From positions 1 through 24,426 of the forward strand of contig JABMOA010000031.1 in assembly GCA_013204355.1 (NCBI GenBank): a stretch of DNA of 24,426 nucleotides, written 5' to 3'. Shown piece after piece: positions 7,101-14,450 of the stretch (its first letter is position 1; every line of letters begins with the position of its first letter). This DNA is from Candidatus Woesearchaeota archaeon. Its GTDB lineage: Archaea > Nanobdellota > Nanobdellia > Woesearchaeales > GW2011-AR9. Made by a program: the position numbers and the translations under genes. Below the pieces are notes generated by a model. It was given only the letters and a program-made list of their open reading frames with translations, ran no database searches and had not been told where the DNA came from.

Positions 7101-7976
7101 ATGAACCTCAACTACGTTAAAAAGTTAATGGACCGTAAGAAGAACGCACGCAAAGGAGAAAATGGAAGAGCATTAATCATTGGTGGTTCTGAAGATTTTG
7201 TAGGTGCATTAACCCTAGCTGGTTTAGGAGCATTAAGAGCAGGATGTGATATCGTAACCATTGCAGCACAAGATAAAGTTGCATGGACCGTAAACAGATA
7301 TGCACCTGATTTGATTACAAAAAAGATTAAAGGAAACATCTATACAGTTAAACAAGCAAAAGAAATGGTACGATTAGTGGAACATTTTGATGCTGTCCTT
7401 CTTGGCAATGGTATGACGAGAAAAGGAGATAAATTTGCACAATATTTTATCAAAAAATGTCAATGGCCAAAAGTCGTTGATGCAGATGCTTTAAAATCAA
7501 TGGGATTCAAAGATTTTCAAAATTCTATTATTACACCGCATGAAACAGAATTAGAAATGATGCTTGTAAATAGTGGTAAAGATTTTTTAATTCCAAAGTT
7601 ACGTGAATCACATATTAAAGAAAAAGCAGAAATTATTCAAGGAAATTTAAGATATTTCTTCCAAAATAATAATGTGCTTTTATTGAAAGGACCAACTGAT
7701 ATTATCATTTCACGAAATAAAATTACATACAACAGAACTGGAAACCAAGGTATGACAAAAGGAGGAACTGGAGATGTTCTTGCAGGACTTGCCGTAGGGT
7801 TCCTTGCAAAATCACAAGACCTATTCAAAAGTGCAGTTGCCGCAGCATACCTTAATGGTTTAGTTGGTGACCTGCTTCTCAAGAAAAAGAAAGGATATTC
7901 ATTCATTGCATCTGATATCATAGAAGACCTTGCAAACATTGAAGGGCTTACAAAGAAACAGAAAGCAAGGAAATAA
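7101..7976 (+). CDS. nnrD: ADP-dependent NAD(P)H-hydrate dehydratase
   Basis: Repairs damaged cofactor by dehydrating NAD(P)HX with ADP as phosphate donor. The 291-residue protein matches the stand-alone carbohydrate-kinase-like (YjeF C-terminal) domain: GENGRALIIGGSEDFVGA at the N-terminus, VVDADALKSM, the ITPHETELEMM segment and the nucleotide-binding GNQGMTKGGTGDVLAGL near residues 214-230, where GTGD carries the catalytic aspartate. The NnrE epimerase domain that is fused in many bacteria and archaea is absent, so either a separate epimerase exists elsewhere or only the S-form is repaired. The stop codon is directly followed by the ATG of the K+ channel gene with no spacer, implying translational coupling. 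Confidence 0.93.
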   Translation: MNLNYVKKLMDRKKNARKGENGRALIIGGSEDFVGALTLAGLGALRAGCDIVTIAAQDKVAWTVNRYAPDLITKKIKGNIYTVKQAKEMVRLVEHFDAVLLGNGMTRKGDKFAQYFIKKCQWPKVVDADALKSMGFKDFQNSIITPHETELEMMLVNSGKDFLIPKLRESHIKEKAEIIQGNLRYFFQNNNVLLLKGPTDIIISRNKITYNRTGNQGMTKGGTGDVLAGLAVGFLAKSQDLFKSAVAAAYLNGLVGDLLLKKKKGYSFIASDIIEDLANIEGLTKKQKARK

Positions 7977-8882
7977 ATGGCAAAGAAAGTTTCTCATAAG
8001 AAAATCACTTCAAAATCTACTGTTAAATTATCTGCAGAAGATAAGATAGATTTAGCAATCCATAAAAAAGTTCAAAAATATCTCCATCTCCATTTAGATA
8101 ATTATGGTTCAAAACATGGACGAAGAATTGAAGGTGCTTTATTTATTCTTAATTTTTTGGCGATTGTCTTATTCGTAATTGAAACACATAATATTTCAGA
8201 TGCTACTCGTACTTTACTTCATAACATAGAATTATTTGTAGTTGGAATTTTTGTACTTGAATATGCAGCTAGGATGTGGGTCGCTGAAAATCGGACAAAA
8301 CACTTTTTCAATATTTATAGTATAATAGACTTGTTAGTTATTCTTCCAGTAGCTTTGAATTTTCTCAATTTATCTTTCTTACGGATTTTCAGAATTCTAA
8401 GATTATTTAGAATCTTGCGGATCTTACGTTTCCAAAGAATATTCAAATCAAAGGACACCATGTTTGGAAATCTTTCTGATACCAAGTTGGTAGTGATCAG
8501 GATTGTATTAACAATTTTCACAATTGTCTTCGCATCCTCTGGATTCCTGTGGTCTATAGAAAATAAAATAAATCCTGGAGAATTTGGGTCTATTTGGAAT
8601 GCCATGTATTTTGCGATTGTTACTATGTCAACGGTAGGTTATGGAGACATCACACCAATATCTGCTTGGGGGCGTCTCGTAACTATCTTAATGATTATAG
8701 CTGGTATTGCATTGATCCCATGGCAACTTGGAAAACTACTGAAAATAATGATTGCTGCTGCTGGAAAAACTCAAACTAACTGTAAAAAATGTGGTTTAAT
8801 AGAACATGACCTAGATGCCAAGTATTGTAAGCAATGTGGAAAGCCTATGAAAATCAAGACCCAAAGTAACACTGAAGATTAA
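7977..8882 (+). CDS. Voltage-gated potassium channel with C-terminal zinc ribbon
   Basis: Six-transmembrane K+ channel of the Kv superfamily. After a basic cytosolic N-terminus of about 55 residues come hydrophobic S1-S3, then an S4 voltage sensor with seven arginines at every third position (residues about 133-155, RIFRILRLFRILRILR), S5, the pore helix with selectivity filter TVGYGD near residue 220, and S6. The GYGD filter indicates K+ selectivity. The tail ends with a four-cysteine zinc ribbon (CKKCG and CKQCG, residues about 268-286), unusual for this family and perhaps a regulatory or assembly domain. It starts at the base after the nnrD stop. Channel identity is secure; the link to cofactor repair is only contextual. 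Confidence 0.94.
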   Translation: MAKKVSHKKITSKSTVKLSAEDKIDLAIHKKVQKYLHLHLDNYGSKHGRRIEGALFILNFLAIVLFVIETHNISDATRTLLHNIELFVVGIFVLEYAARMWVAENRTKHFFNIYSIIDLLVILPVALNFLNLSFLRIFRILRLFRILRILRFQRIFKSKDTMFGNLSDTKLVVIRIVLTIFTIVFASSGFLWSIENKINPGEFGSIWNAMYFAIVTMSTVGYGDITPISAWGRLVTILMIIAGIALIPWQLGKLLKIMIAAAGKTQTNCKKCGLIEHDLDAKYCKQCGKPMKIKTQSNTED

Positions 8883-8930
8883 CCATAAGTAAACATAATT
8901 AACCCAATATTTACTTTACTTCTAAAAAGT

Positions 8931-8939
8931 CTTATAAAT
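8931..8939 (+). promoter_or_regulatory. TATA box of the HtrA-like protease gene
   Basis: CTTATAAAT about 28 nt before the ATG at 8960, typical of a leaderless gene. Confidence 0.55.
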
Positions 8940-8959
8940 CATTTTAGATTACTAATCAT

Positions 8960-9841
8960 ATGAAAAAAGAAATAAAGATTCATTTGATTTATGGTTTCAT
9001 ATTACTTTTAGTTACAGGAGGTTTATTTTTATATCTTAATTCACAAATAGTTACAACACAACAATCATTAGAATCCTCTAAGGATCTATTAAATATACAA
9101 ATTAAAGATTTACAAAATGTCACTTCAACAATAGATCAAGAAGTTAAGAATTTAACAGGAGATCTTAGTCAGAAAACAACGGAAATTCAATCGCTGAATA
9201 AAGATTTATTACAAGTCAAAACAGATAATAAAGAACAATTAACAAAACTTGAAGATAAAGTAAGAACTCTAAAATCATCAAACCAAGATTTTTCAGAAGT
9301 GATTGAAGAAGTAATCCCTGCGATTGTAAGTATTAAAACTAATGTTGGATCAGGCAGTGGTTTTTTTGTCAGAACCAATGGATACTTAGTAACAAATTAT
9401 CATGTTATTGATGGTGCAACAGCAGCATCAGTTATAAATTCTAAAGGAAACATATATCCTGTGAGGATCGTAGGAATTTCTAAGAAAGCAGATATCGCAG
9501 TGTTGCATATTAATGAGACAGGATTTGATAAATTAATTTTTGCAGATTCCTTGGGTGTTAAGGCAGGAGAAAAAGTAATTGCAGTCGGTAGCCCAATAGG
9601 ATTAGATTATACGGTGACACAAGGTATTATTAGTGCGGTTAATAGAGAAATAAATGGGAACTCATATGTTCAAATAGATGTGCCAATTAATCCAGGTAAT
9701 TCTGGAGGGCCACTCATAAATATTGATGGTAAGGTAGTTGGGGTGAACACCTTAAAAATACCTGGGTATGAAGGATTAGGATTTGCATTATCAGCAGACT
9801 ATGTGAAGAACATTGTAAATGAGATTATTAAAGGCGATTAG
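8960..9841 (+). CDS. Membrane-anchored trypsin-like serine protease (HtrA/DegP-like, no PDZ)
   Basis: A 293-residue protein with an uncleaved signal anchor (residues 9-28), a coiled-coil-like stalk (about 35-110, heptad-like Q/L/K-rich), then a chymotrypsin-fold domain facing the outside. The catalytic triad is His148 (NYHVID), Asp178 (KADIAVL) and Ser248 (PGNSGGPL), with the GSGSGFF and GYLVTNYH segments of the S1C/HtrA family. The usual C-terminal PDZ domains are missing, since the protein ends right after the protease domain. The stalk probably serves trimerisation in place of other domains. Its likely role is quality control or processing of exported proteins. It stands alone behind its own TATA box and is convergent with the permease-methyltransferase gene. 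Confidence 0.93.
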   Translation: MKKEIKIHLIYGFILLLVTGGLFLYLNSQIVTTQQSLESSKDLLNIQIKDLQNVTSTIDQEVKNLTGDLSQKTTEIQSLNKDLLQVKTDNKEQLTKLEDKVRTLKSSNQDFSEVIEEVIPAIVSIKTNVGSGSGFFVRTNGYLVTNYHVIDGATAASVINSKGNIYPVRIVGISKKADIAVLHINETGFDKLIFADSLGVKAGEKVIAVGSPIGLDYTVTQGIISAVNREINGNSYVQIDVPINPGNSGGPLINIDGKVVGVNTLKIPGYEGLGFALSADYVKNIVNEIIKGD

Positions 9842-9894
9842 TTTAAAAGAATCTCAATAATATTTAATATAACTATCATTTTATTAATAGAAAT

Positions 9895-12072
9895 TCAAAC
9901 TCTAACACCAAACACATTAATATATTTCCACAACAACCCGTTCTTCCGTTCAACTTGCACATCAAATCCAGCTCTTTTAAATATCCCAATCAACTGTGCA
10001 TCTGATTGTACCCATTTTACGTTTGGAATAATATAAAAGAATTTATCAAAATCTAAAAATACAATTTCTCCCCCTATCTTCACGTGTTCCGCCATGCTCT
10101 TTAAAATCTGTTCAGGTTTTTGCATATATGATAACATACCAACAGAAATAATTCCATCGACCTTTTCCGTCAATGGTAATGAGAACTCTTTCAAATCAGG
10201 ATGATGGTGCACTGTAACATGTGCAAGATTTTTCGTCCGTTTATCCGCCTTTTGAACTTTGTGTAAAGAAAAATCGGTGGCAATAATTTTTCCTTCTGGT
10301 CCCACTCTCTGTGCTAATTTTTCAGTAAGGATACCTACAGAACAACCATGTTCTAAAATTACTTTACCACGTATGTCACCCATCTCCTTCAATAATTTTC
10401 TTCTGATAGAAAAAGGATAAAATACTCTTTCAAATAGTACAGAAAAGAAAGATAATTTTTCATTCATTTGTCTGATCGCATCTGGATTAAAAAACATTTC
10501 CACCATAAAATAAAATGGCACCCCCACAAATATAAACGAGACTGTTAAAGAAATAATTGTTGTTGCAACGGCATGTTCAATCATAATCCAATTACCAACA
10601 AGAACTGCAAAAAATAAAGTCAATACAATTGGCCCAATTGTACCAAACGGTGCTTTGAAAGGACGTTCTGTTAACGGGTCTTTTCTACGTAATATTGGAA
10701 CTGTCATGAGGACAATTCCAATCACCAATAAACTAAGTAACACATAAATCAAATAGACTGTTCGATAAGGATCTTTCCATGCAACATAATATCCTCTAAA
10801 TAAAACGAAGGTAAATAATGAAATTGCTAATGTTTGAAAATAAACTGCCCTATGTGGAGATTTGTGTTTTGGATGTAATACAGCAAGTTGTGTGATGAAC
10901 AATTTATCTTTCGCCATGGCTTGAATTAATCTTCCACCTGTAATTGGCCACGCAGCAGCAGCACCAATAATCATCAAATACATTCCAAACACAACTATAT
11001 CCTGTCCTTTCTGTCCCATCGTGTTTAATGCCTGTACAGCAAACGGACGAGCATCCTGAACATAATCTCCATATCTCACAGTACCTAATGAAGAAAAAAT
11101 GTAAAGACTCATTAAAACTCCACAAATAATCATCGCAACAATGAGAGGTTTGTGTAATTTTTTAGGTTCTTTAACTTCATTTGCAAGATAGGTAATTGTT
11201 TCAAAACCTAAGAACGCTTCACTAATTAAAAATAAAGATAACCCTAACCCCGCAAAGAAACCAATACCTCCAACACCTTGAAAAAATGGTTGCATGAATG
11301 CAGGATTAAATGGCGATTTAAACGTCCCTTGTAAAATTCCATTAAAATCAATGAAGGAAGGAAACGTCATTAACAATAATACAAATGTTGCAATCACTCC
11401 AAACACTAATAACATTGTTGTACCCGCATCAATACCACGAAATGCCATAAAGTTTAATGCAATAATCCATACTAATGCAAATGAAATACGCAAAATTAAC
11501 ACGCCTCCTTGTGGTGAACCTGGAATAAAATATTCTGCTGCTGCTACAATATTTAATGCCATCCCAAAATTTCCTGCTAACCAAATTAACCATCCCGCAG
11601 AAAATGAACCAAACCTTCCATACGCACGTTTACAAAATTCGTACGTTCCTCCAGAACTTGGATATGTTGTAATCAATTCACCAATATACAACATCATCCA
11701 TGTTGCAATAATAAAAATAATGATCCACGCAATAATAGAAGCTGCGCCGGAACTTAAAACCCCTTGTGATGGAAGATAAAACAATGATGACCCTAAAATT
11801 GAGTTTATTAAAATAAATACAACTGCCCAATACCCTAATTTCTTCTTTCCAGCCGCACCAACTAATTCAGTAATCTTCGCTAATGGCGCAGTGATTTTTT
11901 GATTGATAGCTTTAGATTGTAAATTAGTAGAAATAGGTAGCACAGTTACAGGTTTCACCTCTGAATCAGTAACTTTCGCATGTGGTGGAATCTTACTTTC
12001 AGGATGTAATTTCTGTATAGAAACATCCCCTTCAACCTTCTTCTTTCCTGTAAACCAATCTAAGAACTTCAT
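9895..12072 (-). CDS. APC-family amino-acid permease fused to a SAM-dependent methyltransferase
   Basis: A 725-residue fusion. Residues 1-70 are hydrophilic. About 75-530 is an amino acid-polyamine-organocation transporter with around 12 membrane helices; TM1 carries the LGSSLFYLPSQGV substrate loop, and SSGGTYEFCKRAYG and GFETITYLANEVKEPKK are family signatures. About 545-725 is a class I methyltransferase: motif I LEHGCSVGILTEKL near residue 568, ATDFS as the acidic SAM-ribose position, and a IVFLDFDKFFYI strand late in the domain. The frame is continuous with no sign of a break. The methyltransferase lies on the cytosolic face and could modify an imported amino acid or amine, or a membrane lipid. 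This architecture is not one I know as characterised. A divergent DUF5652-like gene starts 108 bp upstream. Confidence 0.92.
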   Translation of the reverse strand: MKFLDWFTGKKKVEGDVSIQKLHPESKIPPHAKVTDSEVKPVTVLPISTNLQSKAINQKITAPLAKITELVGAAGKKKLGYWAVVFILINSILGSSLFYLPSQGVLSSGAASIIAWIIIFIIATWMMLYIGELITTYPSSGGTYEFCKRAYGRFGSFSAGWLIWLAGNFGMALNIVAAAEYFIPGSPQGGVLILRISFALVWIIALNFMAFRGIDAGTTMLLVFGVIATFVLLLMTFPSFIDFNGILQGTFKSPFNPAFMQPFFQGVGGIGFFAGLGLSLFLISEAFLGFETITYLANEVKEPKKLHKPLIVAMIICGVLMSLYIFSSLGTVRYGDYVQDARPFAVQALNTMGQKGQDIVVFGMYLMIIGAAAAWPITGGRLIQAMAKDKLFITQLAVLHPKHKSPHRAVYFQTLAISLFTFVLFRGYYVAWKDPYRTVYLIYVLLSLLVIGIVLMTVPILRRKDPLTERPFKAPFGTIGPIVLTLFFAVLVGNWIMIEHAVATTIISLTVSFIFVGVPFYFMVEMFFNPDAIRQMNEKLSFFSVLFERVFYPFSIRRKLLKEMGDIRGKVILEHGCSVGILTEKLAQRVGPEGKIIATDFSLHKVQKADKRTKNLAHVTVHHHPDLKEFSLPLTEKVDGIISVGMLSYMQKPEQILKSMAEHVKIGGEIVFLDFDKFFYIIPNVKWVQSDAQLIGIFKRAGFDVQVERKNGLLWKYINVFGVRV

Positions 12073-12150
12073 GTAGTACCTCTTTTAAAGAGATAGAAGG
12101 ACGTTTTTGTTTATAAAAGTTTACTAATGTTACATTTGAGAATAGACATC

Positions 12151-12160
12151 TTTAAATATT
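12151..12160 (+). promoter_or_regulatory. TATA box of the DUF5652-like gene
   Basis: TTTAAATATT starting exactly 30 nt before the ATG at 12181, the same spacing as for aIF2-gamma. It supports that ATG over the out-of-frame ATG at 12177. Confidence 0.55.
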
Positions 12161-12180
12161 ACTTCTTCTCAAAAATATGA

Positions 12181-12507
12181 ATGGCATGGTACTTAAATCA
12201 ATTATATCAATATCCAGGATATGTAACATTAGCATTAATAGCATTGATCACATGGACCATGGTATGGAAAGGTATTGCATTATGGCATGCTGGAAAACAT
12301 CACCAAAAAGGATGGTTTGTAGTGATGTTTATTCTAAATACAGGAGGACTTCTTCCAATCATCTATCTTCTAGGATTCAAACCACGAAAAGATCCTGAAC
12401 AGATTGAAGAAGTTGTTGTTGAGGCAGTTAAAAGAAAAGCCGTTAAGAAAGAAGTAAATACAGAAGTTGAAATTACACCTGTTAAAAAGAAATCTTCAAA
12501 AAAATAA
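12181..12507 (+). CDS. Small membrane protein, DUF5652-like
   Basis: A 108-residue protein with two membrane helices (residues about 12-35 and 45-64) joined by the short WHAGKHHQKGWF loop, then a lysine- and glutamate-rich cytosolic tail. The GIALWHAGK...KGWFVVMFILNTGGLLPIIYL pattern resembles the DUF5652 family of small archaeal and CPR-bacterial membrane proteins, known only as a sequence family. The lysine-rich tail ends in KKKSSKK. The stop codon abuts the stop of the convergent RimK-type gene with no intervening base. Function unknown. Confidence 0.82.
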   Translation: MAWYLNQLYQYPGYVTLALIALITWTMVWKGIALWHAGKHHQKGWFVVMFILNTGGLLPIIYLLGFKPRKDPEQIEEVVVEAVKRKAVKKEVNTEVEITPVKKKSSKK

Positions 12508-13602
12508 TCACATATCAAATTCTTCAATAATCACACTACCTTCAGAAGCTTTAATAGAATATTCTTTTGATTCAGAAAATTTTGCCATTTTATTTACAAA
12601 ATCGGGAAGAATAATCCGATCTCCATTAATTTTCAAAGGTGAAATAATTGCATGCCCATTTCCATTATTTTTCTTGGGTTGGTCTATAGAAATATCTCGT
12701 AACAATGCAGCAGCTCCAACATTTCTTGTTTTCTCAACAATTTTCTTTGTTTGCTCGTACATAAATCGTGCCATCGAATCAGGAATATCAACAGTGGATA
12801 TTTGACTGATACCTTGTAATCCGGGTGACAAATTTGCTTCAATAATTACTGGTCCTAAGGGACTTTCTAAAATATCAACACCACAGATATCGACTCCTAA
12901 ACATTTTGCAGTCTGTACCGCAATTTTTGCAGCTTCCCAACTTAACAAAACTGGTTCGCCTGAACCACCTGCATGAATATTTGATCGCTTATCTTCCTTC
13001 TGTGCTCTTCTTTTGTATGATGCTACTACTTTATCACCAACAACAATTGCCCGAATATCCGTGCCACCAGTTTCAACATATTCCTGAATGATAACCGGTT
13101 GATTTAATGCTACTAACGCATCAAGTAATGACACTGCAGAACTCACCGAATCCGCAAACATGACACCCTTCCCTTGCGTTCCTTCAGGAAATTTCATGAC
13201 AATTGGATAACTCACACGATTTAATAGTCTTTTAGCAGCTTCAATTGTTGAAGACACATACGTTCTTGGCATTGGAATATTATCCTGTTGCATTTTAAGA
13301 TGTGATAATAACTTATTATGTACTGTACTAAATGCATCTGCAGGAATTGGCATATATGCAACCTTTTTTTCCAACATAGATGCAATAGAACGTAAAATAT
13401 TTGCATATCTAAAAGAACCCTTCAAGAAAACACAATCATAATCCTTCATTGGTTCACCTTGATATAAAATGCCACTTTCTTTTCCAAGACTAACTTCAAT
13501 ATCTCTAAGTTGAAGAACATCAACTTCATCAAAATATTTTTTCATAGCTTCAGCTGTCATCAAAGAACTTTTACTTCCTAAAGAAATTAATGCAGCTTTC
13601 AT
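12508..13602 (-). CDS. rimK: RimK-type ATP-grasp ligase (alpha-L-glutamate ligase family)
   Basis: ATP-dependent carboxylate-amine ligase. RimK relatives add glutamate to ribosomal protein S6 or make tetrahydromethanopterin and F420 poly-glutamyl tails. The 364-residue protein shows the N-terminal pre-ATP-grasp domain, then YPIVMKFPEGTQGKGVMFADS (ATP-binding), IIQEYVETGGTDIRAIVVG, the VVASYKRRA and NIHAGGSGEPV loops, and the metal-binding IIEANLSPGLQGI. About 80 residues beyond the ATP-grasp end form a tail with no clear match. Its ATG overlaps the end of the upstream retropepsin gene by 4 bases, so the two are co-translated. The acceptor here is unknown; S6 as in bacteria is unlikely because archaea lack bacterial S6. 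Confidence 0.92.
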   Translation of the reverse strand: MKAALISLGSKSSLMTAEAMKKYFDEVDVLQLRDIEVSLGKESGILYQGEPMKDYDCVFLKGSFRYANILRSIASMLEKKVAYMPIPADAFSTVHNKLLSHLKMQQDNIPMPRTYVSSTIEAAKRLLNRVSYPIVMKFPEGTQGKGVMFADSVSSAVSLLDALVALNQPVIIQEYVETGGTDIRAIVVGDKVVASYKRRAQKEDKRSNIHAGGSGEPVLLSWEAAKIAVQTAKCLGVDICGVDILESPLGPVIIEANLSPGLQGISQISTVDIPDSMARFMYEQTKKIVEKTRNVGAAALLRDISIDQPKKNNGNGHAIISPLKINGDRIILPDFVNKMAKFSESKEYSIKASEGSVIIEEFDM

Positions 13603-13952
13603 TGATTCTCACCCTTCAAAGGATCAACAATAAATTCTCCTTGTTTTAAAATATTTTGACCAATCAATACAGAATAAGTCATATGATGTCTATCAGCTAA
13701 TGTAAAATAATCTTCTATTTCATAACCTTTTATAGAAATTTTAGCAAAAACTAAATGCCTTTTTTCAATACCAGAAGCAGACTTCACAATTTTTTCTTGT
13801 TCGGATATTTTCAAACCTAACTTCTCAGCTAAATGCATATCTATGGATGAGGTAGTTGCCCCCGTATCAATACGCGCAGATACCACTTCTTCTGCATCAT
13901 TAGCAAAAATTACAACGTCCTCAATCAGTCCTAAAACTACCCTTTCACCCAT
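13599..13952 (-). CDS. RimB-type retropepsin-like aspartic protease (RimK-associated)
   Basis: A 117-residue single-domain protein of the family once called ATP-dependent zinc protease and now known as retropepsin-like. The active-site motif is ARIDTGATTSS with the catalytic aspartate at residue 29; GQNILKQGEFIVDP near the C-terminus is the second conserved block. Such proteases act as dimers. In bacterial rim operons RimB trims the glutamate tails added by RimK, and here too it is the first gene of a 4-bp-overlapping pair with rimK, so a write-and-erase peptide-tail system is the natural inference. The start is the ATG at 13952; upstream lies the 44-bp-period repeat region. Confidence 0.9.
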   Translation of the reverse strand: MGERVVLGLIEDVVIFANDAEEVVSARIDTGATTSSIDMHLAEKLGLKISEQEKIVKSASGIEKRHLVFAKISIKGYEIEDYFTLADRHHMTYSVLIGQNILKQGEFIVDPLKGENQ

Positions 13953-13982
13953 GTTTTTACTAATTGTAAAGTGGGTTTATAA

Positions 13983-14088
13983 GGTTTACGAAAGTAATGA
14001 GTAAACCCCAGAATGCTAATTCTCGTGGTTTACGAAAGTAATGAGTAAACTTCCAAACGCTAGTGATTCTAGTTTACGAGAGGAAATG
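13983..14088. repeat. 44-bp-period tandem repeat with palindromic core
   Basis: A 24-bp unit beginning GGTTTACGAAAGTAATGAGT and ending AAAC occurs identically at 13983-14006 and 14027-14050, and a decayed copy starts at 14071, each offset by 44 bp. The unit has inverted ends, GTTTAC and GTAAAC. The 20-bp intervals also resemble each other (both contain a GCTA core), so this is a tandem duplication, not a CRISPR. It lies between the rim pair and tRNA-Glu and may be an operator or binding-site cluster. Confidence 0.75.
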
Positions 14089-14105
14089 CTTAGGTATTTC
14101 AGAAA

Positions 14106-14116
14106 TCTTTTTAAAG
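14106..14116 (+). promoter_or_regulatory. TATA box of tRNA-Glu
   Basis: TTTTTAAAG-type element about 30 nt before the tRNA 5' end at 14141, in the expected place for an archaeal tRNA promoter. Confidence 0.5.
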
Positions 14117-14140
14117 GGTATATGGTTTGAGCATAATTGT

Positions 14141-14241
14141 GCCCCTGTGGTGTAGTCCGGACTGATTTTTCTGGAATCAGGGATAAACTATCATACTGCC
14201 CTTTCGAGGCAGTGACTCGGGTTCGAATCCCGGCGGGGGCG
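14141..14241 (+). tRNA. tRNA-Glu(UUC) with a D-loop intron
   Basis: The acceptor stem is GCCCCTG/CGGGGGC with discriminator G at 14241. The anticodon stem is CTGCC/GGCAG around CTTTCGA, giving anticodon UUC, and the T-arm is TCGGG-TTCGAAT-CCCGG. The D-arm is 26 nt too long. Removing 14161-14186 leaves AGTCCGGACTA as D-loop, the same length and GUCCGG core as typical archaeal tRNA-Glu, and a 75-nt tRNA. No CCA is encoded. Wobble U34 of this tRNA is a predicted target of the MnmH enzyme encoded at 18977-19993. Confidence 0.95.
14161..14186 (+). other. tRNA-Glu intron in the D-loop, 26 nt
   Basis: The intron folds as a perfect 6-bp hairpin CTGATT/AATCAG. Next to it exon GTCC pairs with GGAT (one G-T pair), flanked by bulges GG/A and AA/A. 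Cutting after the second base of each bulge restores a standard D-loop between positions 19 and 20. The outer helix is weak, so this is a relaxed form of the bulge-helix-bulge motif. Confidence 0.8.
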
Positions 14242-14268
14242 CTTCTTTTATTCAAAAATATTCGTAAA

Positions 14269-14277
14269 ACTTATAAA
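14269..14277 (+). promoter_or_regulatory. TATA box of the structured RNA
   Basis: ACTTATAAA followed by CCCC lies about 28 nt before the 5' end of the terminal helix of the RNA at 14298. This placement fixes the likely strand and start of that RNA. Confidence 0.55.
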
Positions 14278-14297
14278 CCCCTTCATTCTCAAAAAAA

Positions 14298-14418
14298 TGC
14301 CTAATTAAGTGGTATAGCTTCGGTCCCTGTGACCACATTGTCTTTAACGACCAGCAACTAAGTTTGCATACGGCCGGTGAGGAATACCCAATATACGAGC
14401 TTCCCATTTAATTAGGTA
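14298..14418 (+). ncRNA. Unidentified 121-nt structured RNA
   Basis: The ends form a long terminal helix: TGCCTAATTAA at 14298-14308 pairs with TTAATTAGGTA at 14408-14418 (one G-T pair), and flanking A7 and T7 runs could extend it to 18 bp. Inside, GTGGT/ACCAC, GGTC/GACC (two alternative GACC partners), GCAA/TTGC and GGAA/TTCC helices are possible. No open reading frame fits. A TATA box upstream and a T-run downstream mark an independent transcript. Size and closed terminal helix recall 5S rRNA, and the 5' part (GGTATAGC...CGGT) recalls a tRNA D-arm. It lacks the conserved CCGAAC loop of 5S, any T-arm, and SRP or RNase P signatures. It might also act as a leader of the helicase gene 33 bp downstream. 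Confidence 0.55.
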
Positions 14419-14425
14419 TTTTTTT
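14419..14425 (+). terminator. T-run terminator after the structured RNA
   Basis: Seven consecutive T residues directly after the terminal helix, the usual archaeal termination signal. It lies 26 nt before the helicase start codon. Confidence 0.5.
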
Positions 14426-14450
14426 ATCTCATTTAATTATTAAAAAAAAG

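Noticed and set aside
11294..11779. Plus-strand ORF of 161 codons inside the permease gene
   Set aside because: Antisense of transmembrane helices; asparagine- and isoleucine-rich composition typical of a shadow frame.
13983..14088. CRISPR array
   Set aside because: Only two exact repeats, the intervals are 20 bp and resemble each other, and no cas genes are near.
14016..14255. Minus-strand ORF of 79 codons over tRNA-Glu
   Set aside because: Its opening residues are the translated antisense of the tRNA T-arm and anticodon arm, a common artefact; no promoter or homology.
14298..14418. 5S rRNA or tRNA call for the structured RNA
   Set aside because: Size and terminal helix fit 5S, but the conserved CCGAAC loop and loop E are missing. 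Acceptor and D-arm-like parts fit a tRNA, but there is no T-arm and no anticodon loop with U33.
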